NCBI RefSeq assembly: GCF_001881565.1
Contig: NZ_MPDJ01000001.1
Span: 988,829 to 1,052,828, forward strand
Direction of reading: 5' to 3'
Source: Eisenbergiella tayi
GTDB taxonomy: Bacteria > Bacillota > Clostridia > Lachnospirales > Lachnospiraceae
Length of the DNA stretch: 64,000 nucleotides
A program made the translations under genes and the position numbers. The notes below the pieces were generated by a model, which was not told the DNA's origin, ran no database searches, and was given only the letters and a program-made list of their open reading frames with translations. Of the stretch, positions 17,273-24,956 are shown piece by piece; positions within the stretch are counted from its first letter, which is position 1; every line of letters begins with the position of its first letter.

Positions 17273-17651
17273 CTGCGTCTCCTTCATCAGAAGAAGCAGC
17301 CATGGTCTGTATCAGTTCCTCCGGAGTCATTGATGTATTGAGCGTGTAGGTTCCTGCTTTAACACCTTCCTTATAGCCTGCCAGCCTTTCCTGCAGGACG
17401 AAAAGCCCTGCATCGCGGATCAGGCCCGCCGCTTTCAGATTATCAGCAATATCCCTCACACTGTCCTCGCTGCCCACCGTTATCACGATATCGGTTCCTG
17501 GAGCGCTCTCCATGGGAGGCTCTCCGAAGATTCTCTCGCCATAGGAATAAGCCATGCTTCCAAGACGGTAAACAACCATTATCACGAGGATAATTACAAC
17601 AATTTTTACCACGGAATATACAGCAACCCCTGCTGCCTCTTTTTTCTTCAT
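17256..17651 (-). CDS. Short MltG-like membrane protein without catalytic domain
   Basis: A 131-residue protein. A basic start (MKKKEA) and a TM segment (about 10-32) precede a linker and a LysM-like domain resembling the N-terminal part of endolytic transglycosylase MltG/YceG (SEDSVRDIADNLKAAGLIRDAGLFVLQERLAGYKEGVKAGTY is abbreviated here: key words are DIADNL, GLIRD and GVKAGTY). It then ends in an acidic DADDDNG tail. Full MltG has about 330-380 residues with a catalytic Glu; none of that is present. The frame is intact, with no trace of the missing domain downstream, so it is a real short gene rather than a pseudogene. It keeps the yrrL position before trmR. Confidence 0.75.
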   Translation of the reverse strand: MKKKEAAGVAVYSVVKIVVIILVIMVVYRLGSMAYSYGERIFGEPPMESAPGTDIVITVGSEDSVRDIADNLKAAGLIRDAGLFVLQERLAGYKEGVKAGTYTLNTSMTPEELIQTMAASSDEGDADDDNG

Positions 17652-17669
17652 TGCCGTTTCCTTTCCTTC

Positions 17670-17996
17670 CTACTCAAAATCCATTGCTTCTGCCAGCTTC
17701 ACGTCAATCTCCTGCATCATACGGCAAAAAGCGAGTTCGGCATCAAGGAACTCTTCCACTAACGGGTCTTCCCTGAATTTCTCATATTCTCTCTCAAAAT
17801 CATCCAGCTTGTCAAGTAAATCTTCTGTTTGGACAGAATTCTGCAATTCAAAGTTACGAACCCGGTATTCGTCTATCTTTTCTCTCATATCACCGGCATT
17901 GTCGACCCGCTCGCTCTGTCTGCGGTATTCCCGGTAAACCTCAGATTCCTTTACAGCCTGGGCCAGCTGTTCCAGAGCCTCTTGTACTTCCATCAT
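17670..17996 (-). CDS. YlbF/YmcA family regulator
   Basis: A 108-residue, all-helical, highly charged protein of the Com_YlbF family (VDNAGDMREKIDEYRVRN, then a C-terminal DAELAFCRMMQEIDVKLAEA). In B. subtilis YlbF, YmcA and YaaT form the Y-complex that binds RNase Y and directs mRNA maturation; its cysteines can carry iron-sulfur centres. Here there is one Cys near the C-terminus. It lies directly downstream of RNase J on the same strand, which fits a role in RNA turnover. Confidence 0.85.
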   Translation of the reverse strand: MMEVQEALEQLAQAVKESEVYREYRRQSERVDNAGDMREKIDEYRVRNFELQNSVQTEDLLDKLDDFEREYEKFREDPLVEEFLDAELAFCRMMQEIDVKLAEAMDFE

Positions 17997-18015
17997 TTAC
18001 ACGACCTTTCCAATT

Positions 18016-19695
18016 CTAAACTTCCATAATAATGGGAAGTATCATGGGACGGCGTTTTGTTTTTTTCCAGATAAAATCGCCCAGGGAATCTTTTACCGCA
18101 GACTTGATCTTACCCCAGTCGCTGCAGCCGCGGCCAATACAATTATCCAGCACATCCGTCATTAATATTCTGGCCTCATCCATCAGGGCATCGGATTCCT
18201 TTACATACACAAATCCGCGGGACACCAGATCCGGACCGCTCACAAGCTGTCCGCTTCCGGAATCCAGTCCGAGTACAACAATCATTATTCCGTCCTCTGC
18301 GAGATGCTGGCGATCCCTGAGCACCACATTTCCCACATCTCCTACACCAAGGCCGTCCACCAGTATCGTGCCTACAGGAACCTTTCCTGTAACCTGGGCA
18401 TTTTCACCGCCCAGCTCAAGCACATCCCCGGAATTGATCATGAAAATATTTTCCTTGGGTATTCCCAAATCAGCTGCCAGCCCCGCCTGCGCCTTACGGT
18501 GTTTGAATTCCCCATGGACGGGAATCGCATATTTAGGGTGGACCAGCGTATAAATCAGTTTGATTTCTTCCTGGCAGGCATGTCCCGATACATGGACATC
18601 CTGGAAAATAACCTCCGCGCCCTTCATGGAAAGCTCATTGATGACTTTGGTCACCGCTTTCTCATTACCGGGAATCGGATGGGAAGAGAAAATGATAACA
18701 TCATTAGGAGTGATGGAAATCTTCCTGTGGGCGCTTCCTGCCATACGGCTTAAAGCCGCCATACTCTCTCCCTGGCTTCCCGTTGTGATGATGGCGGTCC
18801 GCTCATCCGGGTAATTTTTAAGCTGATCCACAGTAATCAGCGTGTTTTCCGGTATATTCAGACAGCCCAGATTCATGGCGGTATCAATGATATTCACCAT
18901 GCTCCTGCCTTCCACAACCACCTTCCTGTTGTATTTATATGCGGAATTAATGATCTGCTGCACCCTGTCCACATTGGAGGCGAAGGTTGCAATCAGGATT
19001 CTCTGGTTGGGATGCTCGTGGAATATCGTATCGAAAATGCGGCTCAAGGTTCTCTCCGAAGGAGTAAAGCCGTGCCGTTCAGCATTGGTACTGTCACACA
19101 TCAGCGCCAGAACCCCTTTTTTGCCGATTTCCGCAAAACGCTGCAGATCGATGGCATCACCGAATACCGGTGTATAATCCACCTTAAAGTCTCCTGTATG
19201 AACCACAGTTCCCGCCGGCGAATAAATAGCCAGGGCAGCTGCATCCACAATACTGTGGTTTGTTTTAATAAACTCAATCCTGAACTGTCCGAGATTGATG
19301 GATTGTCCGAATTTAATAACCTTTCTTTTGGTATGATTCAGAAGATTATGCTCTTTCAGTTTATTTTCAATAATTCCCATAGTCAGTCTGGTAGCATAAA
19401 CGGGGACATTCAGCTGCTTCAGCACATAGGGGAGTGCTCCGATATGGTCTTCGTGTCCGTGGGTGATCACAAAGCCCTTTACTTTATCTGCATTATCCTT
19501 CAAATAGGTGATATCCGGAATTACCATATCTATTCCCAGCATGTCATCATCCGGGAAAGAAAGACCGCAGTCCACCACAACAATACTGTCCTCATACTCG
19601 AAGGCAGTAATGTTAAGTCCAATCTGCTCCAATCCTCCCAAAGGGATTACTTTCAGCCTGGAGCCGTCATTATTCACTTGTTTTGTTTTTTTCAA
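18016..19695 (-). CDS. rnj: Ribonuclease J
   Basis: A 559-residue metallo-beta-lactamase/beta-CASP exonuclease and endonuclease. The HGHEDHIGALPY zinc motif, GDFKVDYTP and the beta-CASP SHPIPGNE and HVSGHA motifs are clear, followed by a C-terminal dimerisation domain. It degrades and matures RNA 5'-to-3' in the cytosol. The frame starts with TTG at 19695, supported by GGAGG eight bases upstream; the start overlaps the end of the Fur-family gene by 26 bases, so the two are coupled. Confidence 0.96.
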   Translation of the reverse strand: MKKTKQVNNDGSRLKVIPLGGLEQIGLNITAFEYEDSIVVVDCGLSFPDDDMLGIDMVIPDITYLKDNADKVKGFVITHGHEDHIGALPYVLKQLNVPVYATRLTMGIIENKLKEHNLLNHTKRKVIKFGQSINLGQFRIEFIKTNHSIVDAAALAIYSPAGTVVHTGDFKVDYTPVFGDAIDLQRFAEIGKKGVLALMCDSTNAERHGFTPSERTLSRIFDTIFHEHPNQRILIATFASNVDRVQQIINSAYKYNRKVVVEGRSMVNIIDTAMNLGCLNIPENTLITVDQLKNYPDERTAIITTGSQGESMAALSRMAGSAHRKISITPNDVIIFSSHPIPGNEKAVTKVINELSMKGAEVIFQDVHVSGHACQEEIKLIYTLVHPKYAIPVHGEFKHRKAQAGLAADLGIPKENIFMINSGDVLELGGENAQVTGKVPVGTILVDGLGVGDVGNVVLRDRQHLAEDGIMIVVLGLDSGSGQLVSGPDLVSRGFVYVKESDALMDEARILMTDVLDNCIGRGCSDWGKIKSAVKDSLGDFIWKKTKRRPMILPIIMEV

Positions 19696-20146
19696 TCAAA
19701 TTACCTCCACATTCCTTACAGTACCCGTAGAGCTTCACCTCATGATCGGTAACCTTAAAGCCTGTTGTCCTGGCAATTTCCGCCTCGAGCTCCTCCAGCA
19801 GGTCATCCTCCACGCTCATGACCCTGCCGCAGGAGAGACAAATCAGGTGATGATGGTGATGGCTGTTTTTTTTCGTCCCCATATCGCCAATCTCATATCT
19901 CACAAATCCATCATCCAGGTTTATCCGGTCTATAAGATGTAATTCCATAAATAACTGTATTGTTCTATAAACAGTAGCCAGCCCTATTTCGGGACTGTCT
20001 CCTTTTACCAAATCAAATATTTCTTCCGCAGTCAGATGGGATCCCGGTCTGGATGCCAGCGTATCTAATACAAGAAGACGCTGACGTGTTACCTTCAGTC
20101 CTTTTTCCTTCAGTATTCCTCTTATCTTTTCTTCATCAAGAGTCAT
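19670..20146 (-). CDS. Fur family metalloregulator
   Basis: A 158-residue regulator: winged helix at about 10-85 (LKVTRQRLLVLDTL, AEEIFDLV, GLATVYRTIQLF), then the dimerisation domain with a histidine run HHHHHLICLSCGRV and a second Cys pair in CKECGG, which together give the structural Zn site C-x2-C...C-x2-C. Fur, Zur and PerR share this layout; I cannot tell which metal or peroxide is sensed. Its position before RNase J is unusual as a regulatory pair and may only reflect operon packing. Confidence 0.92.
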   Translation of the reverse strand: MTLDEEKIRGILKEKGLKVTRQRLLVLDTLASRPGSHLTAEEIFDLVKGDSPEIGLATVYRTIQLFMELHLIDRINLDDGFVRYEIGDMGTKKNSHHHHHLICLSCGRVMSVEDDLLEELEAEIARTTGFKVTDHEVKLYGYCKECGGNLIEKNKTSE

Positions 20147-20228
20147 GTATGCTACCTCCTACCGAAAAATTGCGGCCGGCAGGAAAGCTTCCCCGATGTA
20201 AAATCTCCTGACTGCACAAACACCCGGA

Positions 20229-20489
20229 TTACTTTTCCAGGTCGATATCATCCAGCATATCGGAAAAAATTTCTGCCACCGCATCCAGTTCGCGTTCGTC
20301 ATCCACGATTTCATAGATGGCATCTTTATCTTCAGGAGCGGAAATATCCTTCAGAATCAGGGCTTCCCCCTCTTCCTCATCCACCGTATCGGTGACAAGA
20401 ATATAATCACAGCCGCCCAGTCTTGTCTGCTCTAATACATAAAATTCAGTCTTTTCGCCATTTTCCAGGCTAAATTCGATTTTATCCAA
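20229..20489 (-). CDS. DUF1292 protein
   Basis: An 86-residue acidic protein of the DUF1292 family (FYVLEQTRLGGCDYILVTD...EALILKDI, then acidic EEIVD-like tail). Function unknown. TTG at 20489 has AGGAAAG 5-8 bases upstream and fits the family start. It follows ireB and ruvX, a neighbourhood conserved across Firmicutes. Confidence 0.85.
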   Translation of the reverse strand: MDKIEFSLENGEKTEFYVLEQTRLGGCDYILVTDTVDEEEGEALILKDISAPEDKDAIYEIVDDERELDAVAEIFSDMLDDIDLEK

Positions 20490-20537
20490 ATTTCTTTCCT
20501 GCTTTCTTCTGCTTCTGTAAGCCGGGGCCTGCAGAAC

Positions 20538-21032
20538 CTAAAGGCCTGGTTCCATGGGAATCCCGCTTCTTTCCTCTTTGGACACGGCCTGTTCCAGCAC
20601 GCCGTCCTCTCTGTTCCTTCTGTAATCCAGATATCCCTGCAGAATAAGAACCGCAGCGATTCGATCCACATGCTCTTTCCTGTTTTCCCTGCGGATTCCC
20701 GCCTCTATCATGGTACGGTCGGCAGCCACAGTGGTCAGCCGCTCATCCCAGAACGTGATTGGGAGGGCGGTACGGCGCATCAGCTTCTCCGCAAATTCCT
20801 TGGTGAGCGCCACACGGTCCCCTTCGGAATCATTCATATGCTTGGGATAGCCCAGCACAATTTCCTTTACCTCATACTCTGTAATCAGTTCTTCTATCCT
20901 GGCCAGCGTCTGGCGAAGTTTATTTTCTTCTTTTCTGCGGACAATTTCTATTCCCTGAGCAGTAATCAATAAAGGGTCACTGATGGCAACACCCACCGTC
21001 TTTGACCCAAAATCCAGTCCCATAATACGCAT
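20538..21032 (-). CDS. ruvX: Holliday junction resolvase-like RNase H fold protein RuvX/YqgF
   Basis: A protein of 164 residues with the YqgF signature: N-terminal [35 protein letters not shown] and WDERLTT, carrying the catalytic acidic residues of the RNase H fold. Roles proposed in the family are 16S rRNA 5' maturation and Holliday junction resolution. The frame is open further upstream to 21083, but ATG 21032 follows AAGGACGG and matches the usual N-terminus. It sits between ireB and DUF1292. Confidence 0.94.
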   Translation of the reverse strand: MRIMGLDFGSKTVGVAISDPLLITAQGIEIVRRKEENKLRQTLARIEELITEYEVKEIVLGYPKHMNDSEGDRVALTKEFAEKLMRRTALPITFWDERLTTVAADRTMIEAGIRRENRKEHVDRIAAVLILQGYLDYRRNREDGVLEQAVSKEERSGIPMEPGL

Positions 21033-21105
21033 ACATTTCCCGTCCTTTTCCGACACGGTACATAATACCGCGGCACCGGGCACTCTAAGTGTCCGGCACC
21101 CCGGT

Positions 21106-21381
21106 TTACTGCCTGTCCCAGTTATTATTCTTTATATATTCCTTGAGCATCTCCTCCACCAGTTCATCCCGCTCCGCCCGCATGATCATGCCGCGGGCAT
21201 TTTTATGGCTGGTGATATAGGTGGGATCTCCGGACATAATATATCCAACTATCTGATCAACCGGGTTATAGCCCTTCTCTGTAAGCGCTTCATAAACCGC
21301 AGCCAGAATGACCTTCACGCCATTCTCCGGTTCTTTTTCCACTTTAAAATACTGTGTGCTGCCAAAATCCTGGTCCTGCAT
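21106..21381 (-). CDS. ireB: IreB family regulatory phosphoprotein
   Basis: A protein of 91 residues matching IreB/DUF965 ([33 protein letters not shown], then [22 protein letters not shown]). In Enterococcus IreB is a substrate of the IreK Ser/Thr kinase and tunes cephalosporin resistance. ATG 21381 is 6 bases after GGAG; an alternative ATG at 21393 lacks a good site. It heads the ireB-ruvX-DUF1292 set. Confidence 0.92.
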   Translation of the reverse strand: MQDQDFGSTQYFKVEKEPENGVKVILAAVYEALTEKGYNPVDQIVGYIMSGDPTYITSHKNARGMIMRAERDELVEEMLKEYIKNNNWDRQ

Positions 21382-21505
21382 CTTAAACTCCATTCCGTCA
21401 AACTGTCAAAAATACCTGTTCTATATTATCTTACTCTACTTTGCAAAAAATTTCAATGTATTTCATGTACGCCCCTGTCCGTGACGCCACAGCTTACGTA
21501 TTCGC

Positions 21506-22942
21506 TCAGCTCTCCAGCAGGAGAATTTCCTCTGTCAGAAGCTTCACAGCCTTCCCTGCCACCAGCATATTTCCCTCTGCCTTCTCATCCGGCACGGCTG
21601 CCTTCACATACGTATCCGTATGACCGATACGGTACCTTTCCCCGTTGATTTCCCTGGCTTCTTCCGTTAAAATCGTAATTTCTTTCCCTATGTAGCCTTT
21701 CCGGTAGGCAGCGGACTGTCTCTTTTCCAGCTCCAGCAGCTCCCCGCTCCTCACAGCCTTCACCGCCTCCGGCACCTGATTCTCCATGGAGGCAGCCACA
21801 GTGCCCTGACGCCTGGAATATTTGAAAACATGCATTTCAAAAAAATCCACTTTTTCCAGAAAACGCCTGGTAACGGCAAATTCCTCTTCCGTTTCTCCCG
21901 GAAAGCCCGTAATTACATCCGTCGTAATTGCCGGATTCCCAAAAACCTGACGCAGAAGCTTCACCTTGTCATAGTATTCCTCAGTGGTATAATGTCTATT
22001 CATTCTTTTTAAAGTTTCATCACAGCCGCTCTGCAGGGAAAGATGAAAATGAGGACACACCTTGGGAACCGCCGCCAGGCCATTCACAAATTTCTCCGTA
22101 ATAATCCTGGGCTCCAGCGACCCCAGACGGATCCTCTCAATCCCGTCCACCTCAGCAATTTCACGCACCAGATTCAGCAGATAAGCCCTCTCCATAGCCG
22201 TCCCGCGCAGATCCTTTCCATTTTCCAGATAATCACCATCCGACTTATCAATAAAATCCATACCATAGGAACTGATATGAATCCCCGTAAACACAATCTC
22301 CTTATACCCCTCCCGGGCAAGCCCCCTGACCTCCTTCAGGATATCCTCCTGCTTCCGGCTGCGCACCCGCCCCCTGGCATAAGGAATGATACAATAGGAA
22401 CAGAACTGATTACAGCCGTCCTGGATTTTGATATACGCCCTGGTACGCTGGGACGCTCCCCCATCCTCCTTATTCCACCCCGAAAGCGACATTTCCTCAT
22501 AAGCCTCCTCCCGGGAAATATCCACCACAGACGTATGATGAAGCGTCTTCACATCCACAGCAGCATCCCTGTCCGCCTCAGCCCTATTCCGCTCACGCTC
22601 CTCAAGAAAAGCCTCCAGAATCGGCAGAAGATCCTTCTTCCGGTTATTCCCCACAGCCAGGTCAATACTCCCGTCCAACAGAGCCTCTTCCTTCCCCGTC
22701 TGCACATAACACCCCACAGCAACCACCACCGCATCCGGGTTCCGCTTCTTCGCCCGATGCAGCATCTGCCTGCTCTTCCGATCCGCAATATTAGTCACAG
22801 TACACGTATTTACGATATATATATCTGCTTTATCATCAAATGGTACAATCATATATCCGCTTTCTTGTAACTTTTGTCCGATTACCTCTATTTCATAGGC
22901 ATTAACTTTACAGCCCAAATTATGCAATGCTACACTTTTCAT
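21506..22942 (-). CDS. mtaB: tRNA t6A37 methylthiotransferase MtaB
   Basis: A 478-residue radical-SAM enzyme that adds a methylthio group to t6A37 of tRNAs decoding ANN codons. Three cysteines for the N-terminal cluster appear in NLGCKVN, NTCTVT and VGCYVQ; the radical-SAM motif is CNQFCSYC; a TRAM domain ends the protein. The frame extends upstream to 23029, but ATG 22942 preceded by GCGGGG fits family length and the MKSVALHNLGCK start. The first two thirds of the gene strongly favour G- or T-ending codons compared with its neighbours, a bias shared with thiI. Confidence 0.95.
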   Translation of the reverse strand: MKSVALHNLGCKVNAYEIEVIGQKLQESGYMIVPFDDKADIYIVNTCTVTNIADRKSRQMLHRAKKRNPDAVVVAVGCYVQTGKEEALLDGSIDLAVGNNRKKDLLPILEAFLEERERNRAEADRDAAVDVKTLHHTSVVDISREEAYEEMSLSGWNKEDGGASQRTRAYIKIQDGCNQFCSYCIIPYARGRVRSRKQEDILKEVRGLAREGYKEIVFTGIHISSYGMDFIDKSDGDYLENGKDLRGTAMERAYLLNLVREIAEVDGIERIRLGSLEPRIITEKFVNGLAAVPKVCPHFHLSLQSGCDETLKRMNRHYTTEEYYDKVKLLRQVFGNPAITTDVITGFPGETEEEFAVTRRFLEKVDFFEMHVFKYSRRQGTVAASMENQVPEAVKAVRSGELLELEKRQSAAYRKGYIGKEITILTEEAREINGERYRIGHTDTYVKAAVPDEKAEGNMLVAGKAVKLLTEEILLLES

Positions 22943-22975
22943 ATTATTCCCCGCTTTTTTTGTCATGTTTGATGC

Positions 22976-23004
22976 TTGACTTTTACCCCCCTTCCCTTTA
23001 ATAT
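22976..23004 (+). promoter_or_regulatory. Sigma-A promoter of the HPr-like gene
   Basis: Plus strand TTGACT (22976-22981), 17-base spacer, TAATAT (22999-23004). It diverges from mtaB. Confidence 0.85.
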
Positions 23005-23078
23005 GTAAGCAGAAGGTATAAGACAACATAACCGTTCTACCGGATATAGTTGTTCAACAAATAAGGAGGTAAAACAAA

Positions 23079-23309
23079 ATGAAAACCGTTAAGATTTCAT
23101 TAAATTCCATCGATAAGGTAAAGTCATTTGTGAATGATATTACCAAATTTGATTATGACTTTGATTTAGTATCCGGAAGATACGTAATCGATGCAAAATC
23201 AATCATGGGCATCTTCAGTCTCGACTTATCCAAGCCGATCGATCTGAACATCCATGCTGAGGATAACTCTGACGAAGTTCTGGAAGTACTTAAGCCCTAC
23301 ATGGTTTAA
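23079..23309 (+). CDS. HPr-like/Crh-like protein without catalytic His
   Basis: A 76-residue protein with the HPr fold pattern. The usual GIHARPA segment with phosphorylatable His15 is replaced by IDKVKSF, so it cannot carry phosphate from PTS enzyme I. The regulatory Ser region is kept: DAKSIMGIFSLDLSKPI matches HPr KSIMGVMSLG around Ser46. This is the pattern of Crh, which HPr kinase phosphorylates on Ser46 and which works with CcpA. A related protein is at 54487-54726. AAGGAGG precedes the ATG, and a strong promoter lies 75 bases upstream, so it is probably well expressed alone. Confidence 0.82.
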   Translation: MKTVKISLNSIDKVKSFVNDITKFDYDFDLVSGRYVIDAKSIMGIFSLDLSKPIDLNIHAEDNSDEVLEVLKPYMV

Positions 23310-23352
23310 TTACCTTCCACCACTTCCCGGTAAATTATCATGGAAAAAAGGG

Positions 23353-23397
23353 CAAGAACCCTCGTTGTTGTGCAGGAGGGAGACTTGTCTTTTTTTT
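23353..23397 (+). terminator. Terminator of the HPr-like gene
   Basis: Plus strand CAAG-aa-CCCTC - loop - GAGGG-aga-CTTG followed by TC and a run of eight Ts. Confidence 0.85.
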
Positions 23398-23414
23398 GCC
23401 CCTACGAGCCGGGC

Positions 23415-23500
23415 GCAAAGGAAAAAATGAAAGCTGACCGGAATACAGATAATCGCCCCACATTATCTGCATTCCGGGCAGTTTTTATTTTTTCCTTTGC
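23415..23500. terminator. Long bidirectional hairpin between the HPr-like gene and thiI
   Basis: An 86-bp imperfect palindrome: GCAAAGGAAAAAAT outer arms with A/T runs, and inner CCGGAAT-AGATAAT / ATTATCT-ATTCCGG. The A/T runs allow termination from both sides. A further hairpin GTTTCAGA-TCCCC / GGGGA-TCTGAAAC follows at 23520-23550. Confidence 0.7.
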
Positions 23501-23571
23501 ATGCGGCGACAGCCGCAAAGTTTCAGATTCCCCGGAGGGGAGTCTGAAACCTGCCCGGCGGACTACCGCAC

Positions 23572-23690
23572 CCTACCCCTCTCCTCCCAAAAGCGATGGG
23601 GCAGCGCAGCGCCCCCCAAGCCTACCCTCTCCCTCCCAAAAGCGATGGGCGCCAGCCCGAGCCTCCAACTCCTACTCCTCTCCCCCCACA
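23572..23690. repeat. Imperfect 49-50 bp tandem repeat running into the thiI stop
   Basis: Units start at 23572, 23621 and 23671 with CCTACCCCTCTCC, CCTACCCTCTCCC and CCTACTCCTCTCC; the first two continue CTCCCAAAAGCGATGGG. The third unit is the end of thiI itself (stop 23672-23674), so the 3' end of the gene appears to have been duplicated downstream. Confidence 0.7.
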
Positions 23691-24865
23691 ATCACCATCT
23701 CCTTCGTCGCCAAAGCCGCCTCCACCAGCCCCTCGATCTCCTCACCCAAAAACCTCTCATGCTTCCGGATCACATTCACATTAGGCTTCGTCACCGGATG
23801 CTTCGCCACAAAGATCGTACAGCAATCCTCAAACGGCAATATAGAAGTCTCATAAGTCCCAATCTTCTCCGAAATATCAATAATTTCCTGCTTATCCATC
23901 CCTATCAGCGGCCGATACACCGGCATCGTGCAAACCTCATTCGTAGCCGCCAGCGACTGCATCGTCTGAGAAGCCACCTGCCCGATACTCTCCCCCGTAA
24001 TCAGCCCCAGACACTCCGTATCCGCCGCGATCCTCTCCGCGATCCGCATCATATACCGCCTCATAATAATCGTCAGCTCATCATGAGGGCACTTCTCATA
24101 AATATGCAGCTGAATATCCGTAAAATTCACCACATGCAGATAGATCGGCCCGCTGTACTTAGCAACCTGCTTCGCCAGATCCACCACCTTCTGCTTCGCC
24201 CTCTCACTCGTATACGGCGGCGCATGAAAATAAACCGCGTCTATCTTAACCCCTCTCTTAGCGATCATATACCCTGCCACCGGTGAATCAATCCCACCCG
24301 ATAACAGCAGCATCCCCTTCCCGTTCGTCCCAACCGGCATTCCACCCGGCCCAGGGATTTCAATCGAATAAATATAAATCTTCTCCCTGATTTCAATATG
24401 CAGCATCACATCCGGCTTATGCACATCCACCTTCATCTCCGGAAACGCATTCAGCAGCACGCCTCCCACTTCCCCATTGATCGTCATGGAATCCAGCGGA
24501 TAATTTTTTCTTGCTCTTCTTGCATTCACTTTAAAGGTCAGATGCTTGTCCTCATAAACCTCATCCATATACTGCACAAGAGTACCGCACAGCTTATCAA
24601 ACCCTTCATCCTCCACCTGCACCATGGGACAGATATCCGCAATGCCAAACACCTTCTTCAGATGTTCCACCGTCTCATCATAATCATACTCCTCAGACAG
24701 CACATCCACATAAATTCTTCCCCTGGTACGATGAACCGCAAACTGCCCCTCGCACCGCTTCAGCGCATACCGAATCTGCCTCACAAGAGCATCCTCAAAA
24801 ATCCCCCTGTTCTTCCCCTTCACACCGATTTCCGCATATTTAATCAAAAATGCCTTAAAAACCAT
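23672..24865 (-). CDS. thiI: tRNA 4-thiouridine synthase ThiI
   Basis: A 397-residue enzyme: N-terminal ferredoxin-like domain, THUMP domain (about 60-165), and an adenylating PP-loop domain with SGGIDSPVAGYMIAKRG near residue 190. No rhodanese domain follows, so sulfur must come directly from a partner, as in Firmicutes. That partner is very likely the cysteine desulfurase encoded just upstream (NifZ-type pairing). It makes s4U8 in tRNA and may feed thiamine thiazole synthesis. Codons are unusually G- or T-ending on the coding strand, a local skew that continues into noncoding DNA downstream. Confidence 0.95.
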   Translation of the reverse strand: MVFKAFLIKYAEIGVKGKNRGIFEDALVRQIRYALKRCEGQFAVHRTRGRIYVDVLSEEYDYDETVEHLKKVFGIADICPMVQVEDEGFDKLCGTLVQYMDEVYEDKHLTFKVNARRARKNYPLDSMTINGEVGGVLLNAFPEMKVDVHKPDVMLHIEIREKIYIYSIEIPGPGGMPVGTNGKGMLLLSGGIDSPVAGYMIAKRGVKIDAVYFHAPPYTSERAKQKVVDLAKQVAKYSGPIYLHVVNFTDIQLHIYEKCPHDELTIIMRRYMMRIAERIAADTECLGLITGESIGQVASQTMQSLAATNEVCTMPVYRPLIGMDKQEIIDISEKIGTYETSILPFEDCCTIFVAKHPVTKPNVNVIRKHERFLGEEIEGLVEAALATKEMVIVGGEE

Positions 24866-24956
24866 TTCTCATCCTCCGTTTCCGCAGCCGTTCCTTCCCG
24901 GCCTTCCATTATCCCAAAAAACCTTCCGTCCGGCCCTTAAGGCCGGACTTAAGGTC

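Noticed and set aside
17256..17651. MltG-like gene as a pseudogene
   Set aside because: The frame is intact with ribosome site and coupled stop, and no catalytic-domain remnant is found in any frame before trmR.
22043..22870. Plus-strand frame opposite mtaB
   Set aside because: It exists because the coding strand is G/T-rich in this patch; the protein is Ile/Pro/His-rich and unrecognisable.
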